This document shows, one piece after another, positions 18,273 to 27,177 of a DNA stretch of 48,663 nt. Made by a program: the position numbers and the translations under genes. The DNA is from an uncultured Lachnospiraceae bacterium (lineage in GTDB: Bacteria > Bacillota > Clostridia > Lachnospirales > Lachnospiraceae). Numbering within the stretch: the stretch's first letter is position 1; each line of letters begins with the position of its first letter. The notes beneath the pieces are model-generated. The model did no database searches. It saw only the letters and a list, made by a program, of their open reading frames with translations, and was not told the DNA's origin. Location of the stretch: assembly GCA_937877165.1 (NCBI GenBank), contig CALEFO010000066.1, forward strand, positions 1-48,663, given 5' to 3'.

Positions 18273-20852
18273 ATGAATAAACAGCAGCTGGCAGCGAAAA
18301 TCTGGGAATCCGCAAACCGAATGCGGTCGAAGATTGAAGCAAATGAATACAAGGACTACATTCTTGGATTCATCTTCTACAAGTACCTTTCCGATAAGGA
18401 AGAGCGGTGGCTTCTTTCCAGAGATTACACACCGGATGACATTCGCGATTATGTCAATGAGAATGATCCGGAGACGGTATCCAGTGCGCAGCAAAGCCTC
18501 GGATACTTCATAGCGTATGCAGATTTGTTTTCTACCTGGATCCATATGGGACCGGATTTCAGCGTCGACAATGTCCGGACGGCGCTGTCCTCTTTCACAC
18601 GCCTGATTTCCCCTTCTCATAAGAAGGTCTTCGATGGGATTTTCAACACACTGGAAACCGGTTTGAGCAAGCTGGGGGAGAATGCCAGGGCGCAGACAAA
18701 GGCAGTCAGCGATCTGATTCAGCTGATCAATGACATTCCCATGGATGGGAAGCAGGACTATGACGTTCTCGGATTCATCTATGAATATCTGATCAGCCAG
18801 TTTGCGGCAAATGCCGGGAAGAAAGCAGGAGAATTCTATACACCGCATGAGGTATCGATGCTGATGTCGGAAATTGTGGCGGAGCATCTGAAGGGAAGAA
18901 GTGAAATCCGCATCTATGATCCCACATCCGGTTCCGGCTCCCTGCTATTGTGCATCGGACACGCGATTGCCAAATACATGGACGATCCCAACCGGATCCG
19001 CTATTATGCGCAGGAGCTGAAGGCGAATACCTATAACCTGACACGTATGAATTTGGTCATGCGCGGAATCCTTCCGGATAACATTGTGACAAGAAACGGG
19101 GATACGCTGGAGGATGACTGGCCGTATTTCGACGATTCGGATCCGGCATCCACCTATGATCCGCTTTATGTGGATGCCGTCGTTTCCAATCCACCCTACT
19201 CGCAGCGCTGGGATCCGCAGGGGAAGGAGAATGATCCACGCTATGCGGATTACGGTGTTGCACCCAAGGCAAAAGCAGACTACGCCTTTCTTCTTCACGA
19301 TCTCTTTCATGTAAAACCGGACGGCATCATGACCATCGTACTGCCGCACGGCGTTCTCTTCCGCGGCGGCGAGGAGGGAAAGATCCGTAAAAACCTCATC
19401 GAGAATAACAAAATTGATGCCATTATCGGACTTCCCGCCAATATTTTCTATGGAACCGGTATTCCGACCATCATCATGGTGCTGCGGCAGAGAAGAGAAC
19501 ATACCGATGTCCTGATCGTAGACGCTTCCAAGGGCTTCGCTAAGGAGGGAAAGAACAATAAGCTGCGTGCCTGCGACATCCGGCGCATTGTGGACGTCGT
19601 GACAGGGCGCAAGGACGTTCCGAAGTATTCCAGAAAAGTCAGTAAGGAAGAAATCCGGTCCAATGATTATAACCTGAATATTCCGCGTTACGTGGACTCC
19701 TCGGAACCTGCGGAGAGCTGGGACATCTATGCCTCTATGTTCGGCGGTGTCCCTGTCCGCGAGCTGGAGGAGCTGCAGGACTTTTGGAAGGTATTTCCTT
19801 CTCTGAAGGACGAACTGTTTGACGGAGATGGCGGGTATGTTCAGGTGAAAGCTCAGAACGTCCGTCAGGCGATTGAGGGAAATCCGGAGGTTCAGGCCTT
19901 CCGGAAACAGTATCAGGAAGCGCTGGCGGGACTGGAGGATCGGCTGACAGATCTTCTGATTGATCAGGCGCAGACCGTTTCCATCGCAAGAGCCAAGGAT
20001 GAGATCACGAATGAGCTCTTCCGGAGGATGGAATCCGTGCCGCTGGTGGATCCGTATGAGGCATATGAGCTGTTCCATTCTCATTATGAGAAGATCTCCG
20101 GAGATCTGGAACTGATCCAGACGGAAGGGAAAGAGACTGTGACACAGGTCGATCCCAACATGGTTCTGAAGAAGAAAAACGGCTCCGATGCAGAGGTACA
20201 GGAAGGCTGGAAGGGACACATTCTTCCCTTCGAGCTCGTGCAGAAAACGCTCCTTGCCAGGGAGTATGAGGCAATCGAAGATAAGAAAAAACGCCTGCAG
20301 GAAATTCCCTCAGAGCGGGATGCTCTTCTGGAGGAACTGGACGAGGAGGAGAAGGAAGCCATTGCGGAAGCACTGGACGAGAATAAGGAAGCCTTTGTGC
20401 TGAATAAGATCGGTAGTGTCTTGAAGGAGCTGAAGAAGGAGAAGGATCCGGAGAATGCAGGCATTATCACCTGCCTTCAGAAGGTGGATCAGCTTAGTCA
20501 GGAAGAGAAGAAGATTAAAGCTGAGATTAAGACCAAGGAAGAAGCGTTCGAGCTTCTGACCAAGGAGAAAATAGAGAATCTGACAGAGGAGGAAGCGGAC
20601 GCCCTCTTAAAGCAAAAATGGATTCTCCCCATCATGGATGGAATCCAGTCTCTTCCTGCCAATGCAATCACTGCTCTGGAAAAGAGCGTAGAGGCATTGG
20701 GAAAGAAGTATGCCGACACCTACGAAGACATTGAATCTGAAATTCGCAAGACCGAGGATTCTCTGTCGCAGATGCTGGGTCAACTGACCGGCTCCGAAGC
20801 GGATCTTGCCGGAATTGCAGAACTCCGCAAGCTTCTGGGAGGTGAATTCTGA
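18273..20852 (+). CDS. hsdM: Type I restriction-modification DNA methyltransferase subunit
   Basis: The 859-residue protein starts at ATG 18273 after GATGGGGA. The N-terminal HsdM_N helical domain is followed by AGEFYTPHEVSMLM, the S-adenosylmethionine-binding motif I DPTSGSGSLLL near residue 216, and the catalytic NPPY of an N6-adenine methyltransferase near 306. HsdM modifies the adenines in the site chosen by HsdS. It is longer than the usual 500-550 residues: about 300 extra C-terminal residues are charged and probably coiled-coil, with runs such as LLEELDEEEKEAIAEAL. Its stop codon overlaps the hsdS start by one base (TGATG). Confidence 0.95.
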   Translation: MNKQQLAAKIWESANRMRSKIEANEYKDYILGFIFYKYLSDKEERWLLSRDYTPDDIRDYVNENDPETVSSAQQSLGYFIAYADLFSTWIHMGPDFSVDNVRTALSSFTRLISPSHKKVFDGIFNTLETGLSKLGENARAQTKAVSDLIQLINDIPMDGKQDYDVLGFIYEYLISQFAANAGKKAGEFYTPHEVSMLMSEIVAEHLKGRSEIRIYDPTSGSGSLLLCIGHAIAKYMDDPNRIRYYAQELKANTYNLTRMNLVMRGILPDNIVTRNGDTLEDDWPYFDDSDPASTYDPLYVDAVVSNPPYSQRWDPQGKENDPRYADYGVAPKAKADYAFLLHDLFHVKPDGIMTIVLPHGVLFRGGEEGKIRKNLIENNKIDAIIGLPANIFYGTGIPTIIMVLRQRREHTDVLIVDASKGFAKEGKNNKLRACDIRRIVDVVTGRKDVPKYSRKVSKEEIRSNDYNLNIPRYVDSSEPAESWDIYASMFGGVPVRELEELQDFWKVFPSLKDELFDGDGGYVQVKAQNVRQAIEGNPEVQAFRKQYQEALAGLEDRLTDLLIDQAQTVSIARAKDEITNELFRRMESVPLVDPYEAYELFHSHYEKISGDLELIQTEGKETVTQVDPNMVLKKKNGSDAEVQEGWKGHILPFELVQKTLLAREYEAIEDKKKRLQEIPSERDALLEELDEEEKEAIAEALDENKEAFVLNKIGSVLKELKKEKDPENAGIITCLQKVDQLSQEEKKIKAEIKTKEEAFELLTKEKIENLTEEEADALLKQKWILPIMDGIQSLPANAITALEKSVEALGKKYADTYEDIESEIRKTEDSLSQMLGQLTGSEADLAGIAELRKLLGGEF

Positions 20853-22051
20853 TGGAAAACAGACAGGTACCGGCGCTCCGGTTTCAGGGGTTCACAGATG
20901 CTTGGGAACAGCGTAAGGTGTCGGAGCTGGCTGAAAAGACCTATGGTGGTGGTACTCCTACAACATCAAATGGGGCATATTGGAACGGAGATATTCCGTG
21001 GATACAGTCCTCTGATGTAGTGGATGGTAAGCTGTTTGGCGTTGAACCAAGGAAGCATATAACTCAGGATGGATTAAACAATCCCGCAGCTCAACTTATA
21101 CCGGAAAACTCAATAGCAATTATCACCCGTGTAGGTGTTGGAAAGCTTGCATTTATGCCGTATTCCTATGCTACAAGCCAAGATTTTCTATCGTTGAGCA
21201 AGCTCAATGCAGAACCTCTTTTCACGGTATATGCTTGTTATAAAAAGCTGCAATTCGAGTTGAATGCAGTACAAGGAACATCGATTAAAGGTATAACTAA
21301 AGATGAGCTGTTAGCAAAGAGCATTATGGTTCCCCAATATACTGAGCAAAAGCAAATCGGTGGCTTCTTTCGTCAGCTTGACCACCTCATCACCCTTCAT
21401 CAGCGTAAGTATGAGAAGCTTCAGAAGGTGAAAAAATCAATGCTTGAAAAAATGTTCCCTCGAAATGGCGCCAAGGTTCCGGAAATTCGTTTTGATGGAT
21501 TTACTGGTGCTTGGAAACAGCGTAAGTTCGGTGATGTTGGCTCAGTTGCTATGTGCAAACGAATCTTTAAGGAGCAAACAGTCGATGAAGGTGAAGTGCC
21601 TTTTTATAAGATAGGCACATTTGGTGGCGAACCAGATGCTTTCATTTCGCGAGATTTATTCAATGAGTATAAATCAAATTACCCATATCCGAATAAGGGC
21701 GATATATTGATTTCTGCTTCCGGCAGTATCGGTAGAACTGTTGAATTTACAGGGAAAGATGAATATTTTCAAGATTCAAATATTGTGTGGCTCAAACATG
21801 GAAATGAGATAAATAATAGTTTTTTGAAAGTCCTATATAGCGTAGTAGAGTGGTCCTGTGAAGGCTCTACTATAAAGAGATTATATAATGACAATTTTTT
21901 GAAAACAGAAGTTATGCTCCCACAAATTGAGGAACAAATTAAATTAGGGGAATACTTTTCCAAACTTGACCACCTCATCACCCTTCATCAGCGTGAGTTG
22001 GAGAAGCTGAACAATATCAAGAAATCCATGCTGGAAAAAATGTTTGTATAG
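20852..22051 (+). CDS. hsdS: Type I restriction-modification specificity subunit
   Basis: The 399-residue protein has the usual two target-recognition halves, each starting with a matching stretch (PALRFQGFTDAWEQRK and PEIRFDGFTGAWKQRK) and ending with a helical spacer (LDHLITLHQR-YEKL and LDHLITLHQR-LEKL, then KKSMLEKMF). The halves bind the two parts of a split DNA site. The second recognition domain is clearly richer in A and T than the surrounding genes, a sign that it was acquired separately. A 30-bp identical DNA repeat in the two spacers offers a site for domain swapping. Confidence 0.95.
   Translation: MENRQVPALRFQGFTDAWEQRKVSELAEKTYGGGTPTTSNGAYWNGDIPWIQSSDVVDGKLFGVEPRKHITQDGLNNPAAQLIPENSIAIITRVGVGKLAFMPYSYATSQDFLSLSKLNAEPLFTVYACYKKLQFELNAVQGTSIKGITKDELLAKSIMVPQYTEQKQIGGFFRQLDHLITLHQRKYEKLQKVKKSMLEKMFPRNGAKVPEIRFDGFTGAWKQRKFGDVGSVAMCKRIFKEQTVDEGEVPFYKIGTFGGEPDAFISRDLFNEYKSNYPYPNKGDILISASGSIGRTVEFTGKDEYFQDSNIVWLKHGNEINNSFLKVLYSVVEWSCEGSTIKRLYNDNFLKTEVMLPQIEEQIKLGEYFSKLDHLITLHQRELEKLNNIKKSMLEKMFV
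21377..21994 (+). repeat. Identical 30-bp repeats in the two hsdS spacers
   Basis: The stretch beginning CTTGACCACCTCATCACC is identical for 30 bp at 21377-21406 and 21965-21994. The copies are 588 bp apart, exactly 196 codons, so recombination between them would remove or exchange one recognition domain while keeping the frame. Confidence 0.9.
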
Positions 22052-22066
22052 GAAAGGAGAGTCGAA

Positions 22067-22714
22067 ATGGGAAAAATTATTCTATATCATGGCTCTCCGA
22101 ACCAGATTGTGACACCGGTTTTCGGCGGCGGAAATGACAGGCATGATTATGGACGAGGTTTCTATTTGACAGAGGACATTGAACTGGCGAAGGAGTGGGC
22201 GGTGTGTAACCCTCTGGAACAGAATGGCTGGATTCATCAATACGAATTGGAGTGCCAGAATTTGAACGTTCTTGATTTTCAGAAATATGACGTTCTGACA
22301 TGGCTTGCGGAACTGATGAAACATCGTGATGCTGCGGATTCGAGAAGATATCGGGTACTGTCCGTAAAATTTATTGAGAAATACGGCATAGATACAAGTT
22401 CCTATGATGTCATCAAGGGGTGGAGGGCGAACGCTTCTTACTTTTATATTGCCAAGGAATTTGTCCGGGATAACATTGACGTTGATATTTTAGAAGAATT
22501 GCTGTCACTCGGCGGACTGGGAATTCAGTTTTGCATTAAATCAGAACGTGCCTATGCACAGCTTCACGAGCGACCGGAAGGATTGACTCTTGTTGAATAC
22601 AGCGAATTCAATGAACGGTATAACGCCCGGGATATTGCTGCAAGAAATAAAATGAGGGATTTGGTGGATTCTGACGCGAACAAAGTGACAAAGGTGTTCA
22701 GTACCTTGTTATGA
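22067..22714 (+). CDS. DUF3990 protein, ADP-ribosyltransferase-like
   Basis: The 215-residue protein starts at ATG 22067 after GGAAAGGAG, 15 bp downstream of hsdS. It shows the DUF3990 pattern: ILYHGSPN with His8, DYGRGFYLTED with Tyr33, WAVC, YDVIKGWRANASYF and GIQFCIKSERAY near residue 153. The HG...GxGFYLT arrangement resembles the first two NAD-contacting motifs of PARP/diphtheria-type ADP-ribosyltransferases, and the family is grouped with them as far as I recall. It would therefore attach ADP-ribose to a protein or nucleic acid, probably as a toxin. The target is unknown. It heads a coupled trio that ends in a NADAR gene. Confidence 0.75.
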   Translation: MGKIILYHGSPNQIVTPVFGGGNDRHDYGRGFYLTEDIELAKEWAVCNPLEQNGWIHQYELECQNLNVLDFQKYDVLTWLAELMKHRDAADSRRYRVLSVKFIEKYGIDTSSYDVIKGWRANASYFYIAKEFVRDNIDVDILEELLSLGGLGIQFCIKSERAYAQLHERPEGLTLVEYSEFNERYNARDIAARNKMRDLVDSDANKVTKVFSTLL

Positions 22715-22728
22715 AAGAGGTGAGATAG

Positions 22729-23145
22729 ATGCGCGCCTATGCGGAGGCTTACTTAGGGGATGTCGTCGAGAATCAGGGAAAGCTGTTTGATTATGTGGCC
22801 CAGACATTTCCGGATAAAGATACAGAGGACTTCATTAATGCATATATGAAAAGCAAAACCAGGAAGTACATCGATGAATCTCAGGCATATGTTATCACCA
22901 TGGATGCCAAAGAATTGTGGGCTTATTTTACGGAGAATGAGAAATATGTCTTGAAGTCCGGGAAATGTCTGGAAGGATTTATTCCGGATTGGATTGGGGA
23001 GTTTTACGCCTACTATCAGTGGTATTATGGCGTACCAAGCTCGGAGGTAGTCACGAGGATTCCTGTTGATTTCTTGAAAAAGGCATACTACGGGCTTCAC
23101 GATCTCGATTTGGAATTGGCCGTGCAGAAAGTGGGCGCAGCATGA
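22729..23145 (+). CDS. 138-residue protein of the DUF3990-NADAR cassette, function unknown
   Basis: The protein starts at ATG 22729 behind GAGGTGAG, 14 bp after the DUF3990 gene, and overlaps the NADAR gene by four bases (ATGA). It is mostly helical by composition, acidic and rich in Tyr, with an N-terminal YLGDVVENQGKLFDYVAQ stretch and a C-terminal WIGEFYAYYQWYYGVPSSE block. I recall similar small proteins next to DUF3990 genes in other Firmicutes but know no function. Tight coupling to both neighbours suggests a fixed stoichiometric partner: an antitoxin, adaptor or target-recognition component. Confidence 0.7.
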   Translation: MRAYAEAYLGDVVENQGKLFDYVAQTFPDKDTEDFINAYMKSKTRKYIDESQAYVITMDAKELWAYFTENEKYVLKSGKCLEGFIPDWIGEFYAYYQWYYGVPSSEVVTRIPVDFLKKAYYGLHDLDLELAVQKVGAA

Positions 23146-23624
23146 AGGTCATCGGTTTCCATAATCCTGATGAGGAATATGGATTCCTGAGCAACTGGTA
23201 TCCATCAGTTTTCTGCATACAGGGTCAGAGGTTTACCTCGATGGAACAGTATATGATGTACTGCAAAGCACAGATCTTCCAGGATACAACGATCGCGGAT
23301 CGTATTCTGGCAACAGAAGACGTGGCAGAGATCAAAGAACTGGGGCGGCAGGTCCATGGATATGATGAACGGCTGTGGAATGGAGTCCGGCAGCTTGTGG
23401 TTTACCGGGGACTGCTCGAAAAATTCTTACAGAATGAGGAATTGAAGGGAAAACTTCTGGGAACCGGAGATGCTATTCTGGCTGAATGTGCTGTGAAGGA
23501 CAGGATATGGGGCATCGGACTGTCAATGAACGACGCGAATCGATTGGATCCTGATAAATGGACAGGAAAGAATCTTCTGGGATATACCCTGATGATGGTT
23601 CGCGAGCAAATTCGGGAGAATTGA
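23142..23624 (+). CDS. NADAR-domain protein (YbiA-like)
   Basis: The 160-residue protein is a single NADAR domain. Marks are FLSNWYPS near residue 15, the signature FTSMEQYMMYCKAQIF with Glu35, and DRIWGIGLSMND near 118. NADAR proteins act on N-glycosidic bonds of riboflavin intermediates or ADP-ribose adducts, and some have been shown to remove ADP-ribose from guanosine as antitoxins of DarT-type toxins. Here it is the last gene of a coupled trio whose first gene looks like an ADP-ribosyltransferase, so reversal of that modification is the natural reading. It starts inside the end of the preceding gene. Confidence 0.85.
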   Translation: MKVIGFHNPDEEYGFLSNWYPSVFCIQGQRFTSMEQYMMYCKAQIFQDTTIADRILATEDVAEIKELGRQVHGYDERLWNGVRQLVVYRGLLEKFLQNEELKGKLLGTGDAILAECAVKDRIWGIGLSMNDANRLDPDKWTGKNLLGYTLMMVREQIREN

Positions 23625-23684
23625 GCGAAAGTGTTTTTTGGGGAAAATTCAGCACTTGATGGGACGGGGCATTATTTTTGCCAT

Positions 23685-23701
23685 TTGACCGGATCGGTCA
23701 A
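23685..23701. promoter_or_regulatory. Palindrome between the NADAR gene and hsdR
   Basis: The perfect inverted repeat TTGACCG-GAT-CGGTCAA lies 20 bp before the hsdR start, next to TTATAAAAGGAG. It could be an operator controlling restriction separately from methylation; its left arm resembles a -35 hexamer but no -10 lies at 16-18 bp. Confidence 0.45.
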
Positions 23702-23721
23702 GCCTTATAAAAGGAGCAATT

Positions 23722-26700
23722 ATGGTCCGATTTGATAAAGAAGCGGATTTTGAGGAGAAATTGATACAGGCTTTGCAGAGCAATGGCTGGGCGAAGGAGG
23801 TCCTTCATCATCCGACCGAGCAGGATTTGATTCAGAACTGGGCCAATATTCTCTTTGAGAACAATCGTGATATTGACCGTCTGAATGACTGTCCGCTGAT
23901 TCCGGAGGAGATGGAGGAGCTGCTGGAGCAGATCCGTAGTCTTCGCACTCCTTTGGCTCTGAATGGTTTTATCAATGGGAAGACAGTTTCGATCGTTCGG
24001 AAGAATCCGAAGGACCAGCTCCATTACGGTAAGGAGGTCAGTCTGAAAATCTACGACCGTCTGGAGATTGCGGGAGGCAAGAGCCGCTACCAGATTGCAG
24101 AGCAGCCGTTGTTCGCAAGGCATAATGAGGTCCTGCAGGATCGGCGTGGTGATCTGATGCTGCTGATTAACGGGATGCCGGTCTTTCATATTGAACTGAA
24201 GAAATCCGGAGTGCCGGTATCGCAGGCCTGCAATCAGATCCAGAAGTATGCGCATGAGGGCGTATTCACGGGGCTGTTCTCTCTGGTTCAGATTTTTGTG
24301 GCAATGAATCCGGAGGAAACCTTGTATTTTGCCAATCCGGGCCCGGATGGGAAGTTCAATTCGGACTTTTTCTTTCATTGGGCGGATTTCAATAATGATC
24401 CGATTGGGGACTGGCAGGTAATTGCTTCTACGCTGCTGTCGATTCCGATGGCGCATCAGCTGATCGGTTTTTACACGGTGGCGGACGACGCAGATGGGAT
24501 TCTGAAGGTCATGCGCAGCTACCAGTATTATGCGGCCAATAAGATTTCGGATCGTGTCGCGAAGAACGACTGGGAAGCAGGAAATCAGCTGGGCGGATAT
24601 ATCTGGCACACAACCGGCTCCGGCAAGACGATGACGTCGTTTAAATCGGCACAGCTCATTGCAGCCTCTAAGGATGCAGATAAGGTGATCTTCCTGATGG
24701 ACCGGATCGAACTCGGTACTCAGTCCCTGAAGGAGTATCGGGCCTTTGCGGACAATGCGGATGAGGTGCAGGAGACGGAGGATACCATTGCCCTGATCGG
24801 AAAGCTGAAGAGCTTGGATCCGAAGGACACGCTGATCGTCTCTTCCATCCAGAAAATGAGCAACATCCGGGACGATGCGGAGGGAAAGCTCCGTTCGAAG
24901 GATCTGGAGAAGATGAAGGCCAAACGGATCGTCTTTATCATTGATGAATGTCATCGATCCACCTTCGGGGAAATGCTCATCACCATCAAGGCCACCTTTC
25001 CGAACGCGCTGTTCTTCGGCTTCACCGGAACGCCGGTGTTTCAGGAAAATGAACAGGCACGGAGTACAACAGCAGATATCTTCGGAGATGAGCTTCACCG
25101 ATACAGCATTGCGGATGGCATTCGGGACAAAAACGTTCTGGGCTTTGATCCGTCGATGGTGCTGGTCTATCCGGATAAGAAGCTCCGCCAGGCCGTAGCA
25201 CTGCAGGAAGCGAAGGCTTCTTCGATAGAGGAGGCGGTTTCGGATCCGGAGAAGAGCGGGAAGTATTATCACTTTATGGATCCGAATGCAGTTCCGATGG
25301 CGGGGAAGACCGGCCCGGATGGCAAATATCAGAAGGGAATTGAAGATTACTGCCCGAAGGCCCAGTTTCAGACGGAAGAATACCAGAGGGCGGTAGCGGA
25401 TGACATCACCACGAACTGGCCGACCATGAGTCGGAATAACAAATTTCACGCGATCTTTGCAACGAGCAGCATTCCGGAGGCTATTCAGTATTACAGGATT
25501 TTCCGGACAAAGGCACCCTGGCTGAAGGTAACAGGACTATTTGATCCGAACATTGATAATGAAGGCGGCGTGAAATCCCTGCAGAAGGAAGACGGCCTGT
25601 GTGAAATGCTGGAAGACTACAATGAGCTCTATCACCAGCATTTTGATATCGGCGGATATGCGAAATTTAAAAAGGATGCGGCTGCAAGACTGGCGCATAA
25701 GAAGCCATATGAGCGCTTGAAGCCGGAGCAGCAGCTGGACCTTCTCATTGTGGTCAATCAGATGCTGACCGGGTTTGATTCCAAGTGGGTGAACACGCTG
25801 TATCTGGATAAGGTGCTGGTGTATCAGAACCTGATTCAGGCCTTTTCCCGGACGAACCGGCTGTTTAACATCAATGAGAAGCCGTTTGGCTCCATCCGCT
25901 ATTACCGGCTGCCTCATACCATGAAGCAGAATATTGAGAATGCAGTGAAGCTGTTCTCGGGAGATAAGCCAAGAGGGCTGTTCGCGGATCATCTTCCGGA
26001 GAACATCCGTCACATGAATGCGGCATATGAAGAGATGAAGAGCCTTTTTATCCATGCAGGAGAGCAGGATATGCTCCATCTTCCGAAGGATACGTCGGTT
26101 TGTGCGAAGTTCGCCAAATTGTTCCGGGAGTATTCCACCTATTATCAGGCGGCACAGATTCAGGGCTTTACCTGGGAGAAGACGGAATATGAGGTTTCTG
26201 CTCCGGAAGATCATTCCGGGGATGAGCAGATGCAGGGAACGGAGATTCTTCACGTTCTTCCGACAAGGGAAGAATATGAGATTCTGCAGCAGCGCTATAA
26301 GGAATTGCCGAAAAACCCTGGCCCGGGAACCGGTCCGGGTGACATTACGTTTGAGATTGACCCGTATCTCACAGAGCAGAATACGGGAGCCATTGATTAT
26401 GATTATATGAACAGCCGCTTTGAAAAGTGGAGAAAGCAGCTGGAGCAGCGGGATATTACCAAAGAGGAGCTGGATGCGACGTTAGAGGAATTGCACAAGT
26501 CGTTTGCTTTTCTTTCACAGGAGGATCAAAGACACGCCAATCGTTTCCTTCATGACGTGCAGACCGGTGACATTCATCTGGAGAAGGGGAAGAGCATTCA
26601 GGATTACATTTCCGAGTATGCGGTGAATGAGAAGAAAGGGCAGGTGCATCGGCTGTCTGCTTATCTTGGCTGTATGGAGGATCTGGTTTACGGCATGCTG

Positions 26701-26916
26701 GATGCGCACGTAACCAGAGAGAATATCAACGAGTACGGACGGTTTGAAGCATTGAAGAATTCCGTGGTGAAGGAAAAGGCAAGGGAATATTTTTCCGCCA
26801 TTGACGGGAAACCTCTCCCAATGTTCCGGGTGCATAACCGGGTGGATGCCTTTCTGACGGAATTCATTCTGCAGGGAGGAATGGATATGCCGGAACCTCC
26901 CGAAAATCTGATCTGA
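23722..26916 (+). CDS. hsdR: Type I restriction endonuclease subunit
   Basis: The 1064-residue protein starts at ATG 23722 after AAAAGGAG. The N-terminal nuclease domain has the PD-(D/E)XK pattern: Asp near 144 in RRGDLMLLING and ELKK near 158. The superfamily 2 motor follows with Walker A TTGSGKTMTSF near residue 298, IDECHRS near 407 and GFTGTPVF near 433, then QMLTGFDSKWVNTLYLDK in the second motor lobe. It translocates and cuts unmodified DNA together with HsdM and HsdS. The gene stands 97 bp after the NADAR gene, so the cassette splits an otherwise normal hsdMSR operon. Confidence 0.95.
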   Translation: MVRFDKEADFEEKLIQALQSNGWAKEVLHHPTEQDLIQNWANILFENNRDIDRLNDCPLIPEEMEELLEQIRSLRTPLALNGFINGKTVSIVRKNPKDQLHYGKEVSLKIYDRLEIAGGKSRYQIAEQPLFARHNEVLQDRRGDLMLLINGMPVFHIELKKSGVPVSQACNQIQKYAHEGVFTGLFSLVQIFVAMNPEETLYFANPGPDGKFNSDFFFHWADFNNDPIGDWQVIASTLLSIPMAHQLIGFYTVADDADGILKVMRSYQYYAANKISDRVAKNDWEAGNQLGGYIWHTTGSGKTMTSFKSAQLIAASKDADKVIFLMDRIELGTQSLKEYRAFADNADEVQETEDTIALIGKLKSLDPKDTLIVSSIQKMSNIRDDAEGKLRSKDLEKMKAKRIVFIIDECHRSTFGEMLITIKATFPNALFFGFTGTPVFQENEQARSTTADIFGDELHRYSIADGIRDKNVLGFDPSMVLVYPDKKLRQAVALQEAKASSIEEAVSDPEKSGKYYHFMDPNAVPMAGKTGPDGKYQKGIEDYCPKAQFQTEEYQRAVADDITTNWPTMSRNNKFHAIFATSSIPEAIQYYRIFRTKAPWLKVTGLFDPNIDNEGGVKSLQKEDGLCEMLEDYNELYHQHFDIGGYAKFKKDAAARLAHKKPYERLKPEQQLDLLIVVNQMLTGFDSKWVNTLYLDKVLVYQNLIQAFSRTNRLFNINEKPFGSIRYYRLPHTMKQNIENAVKLFSGDKPRGLFADHLPENIRHMNAAYEEMKSLFIHAGEQDMLHLPKDTSVCAKFAKLFREYSTYYQAAQIQGFTWEKTEYEVSAPEDHSGDEQMQGTEILHVLPTREEYEILQQRYKELPKNPGPGTGPGDITFEIDPYLTEQNTGAIDYDYMNSRFEKWRKQLEQRDITKEELDATLEELHKSFAFLSQEDQRHANRFLHDVQTGDIHLEKGKSIQDYISEYAVNEKKGQVHRLSAYLGCMEDLVYGMLDAHVTRENINEYGRFEALKNSVVKEKAREYFSAIDGKPLPMFRVHNRVDAFLTEFILQGGMDMPEPPENLI

Positions 26917-27110
26917 CAGGCAGAGAGGGATGACAGTCAGCTGGATGAAAATGCAGACGGTGAAGAAACCCTATGGAATGGGTGGGACTTTGTTTTGGCT
27001 ACTGTGCTTATTTCAAATACAATATAAGCACGGAAGGATGGCAATGCACACCGGCTTACGGAAGATGGACGCTGTAAGGCATAGTAGACATAGTGCAAGG
27101 AGATGATATA

Positions 27111-27169
27111 ATTTATTCAAATACATTTGATTAAAAACAATTTGAATAAAAATGATTTGAACAAAAGGA
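27111..27169 (+). repeat. 15-bp tandem repeat and left copy of a 44-bp direct repeat
   Basis: Three tandem 15-bp units (ATTTGATTAAAAACA 27125, ATTTGAATAAAAATG 27140, ATTTGAACAAAAGGA 27155) run into the ribosome site of the ATPase gene. ATTCAAAT just upstream (27115-27122) is the inverse of the unit start. The block 27111-27154 recurs at 28632-28675 with 39 of 44 bases identical. TTCAAATACA also occurs at 27012-27021, in the loop of a perfect hairpin GTGCTTAT/ATAAGCAC (27004-27031). Otherwise 26917-27110 shows no gene. Confidence 0.8.
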
Positions 27170-27177
27170 GCTCTTCT

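Noticed and set aside
23698..25449. 583-codon minus-strand open frame
   Set aside because: It is the mirror of the hsdR nuclease and motor region and reads as a Leu/Arg/His-rich shadow without any motif.
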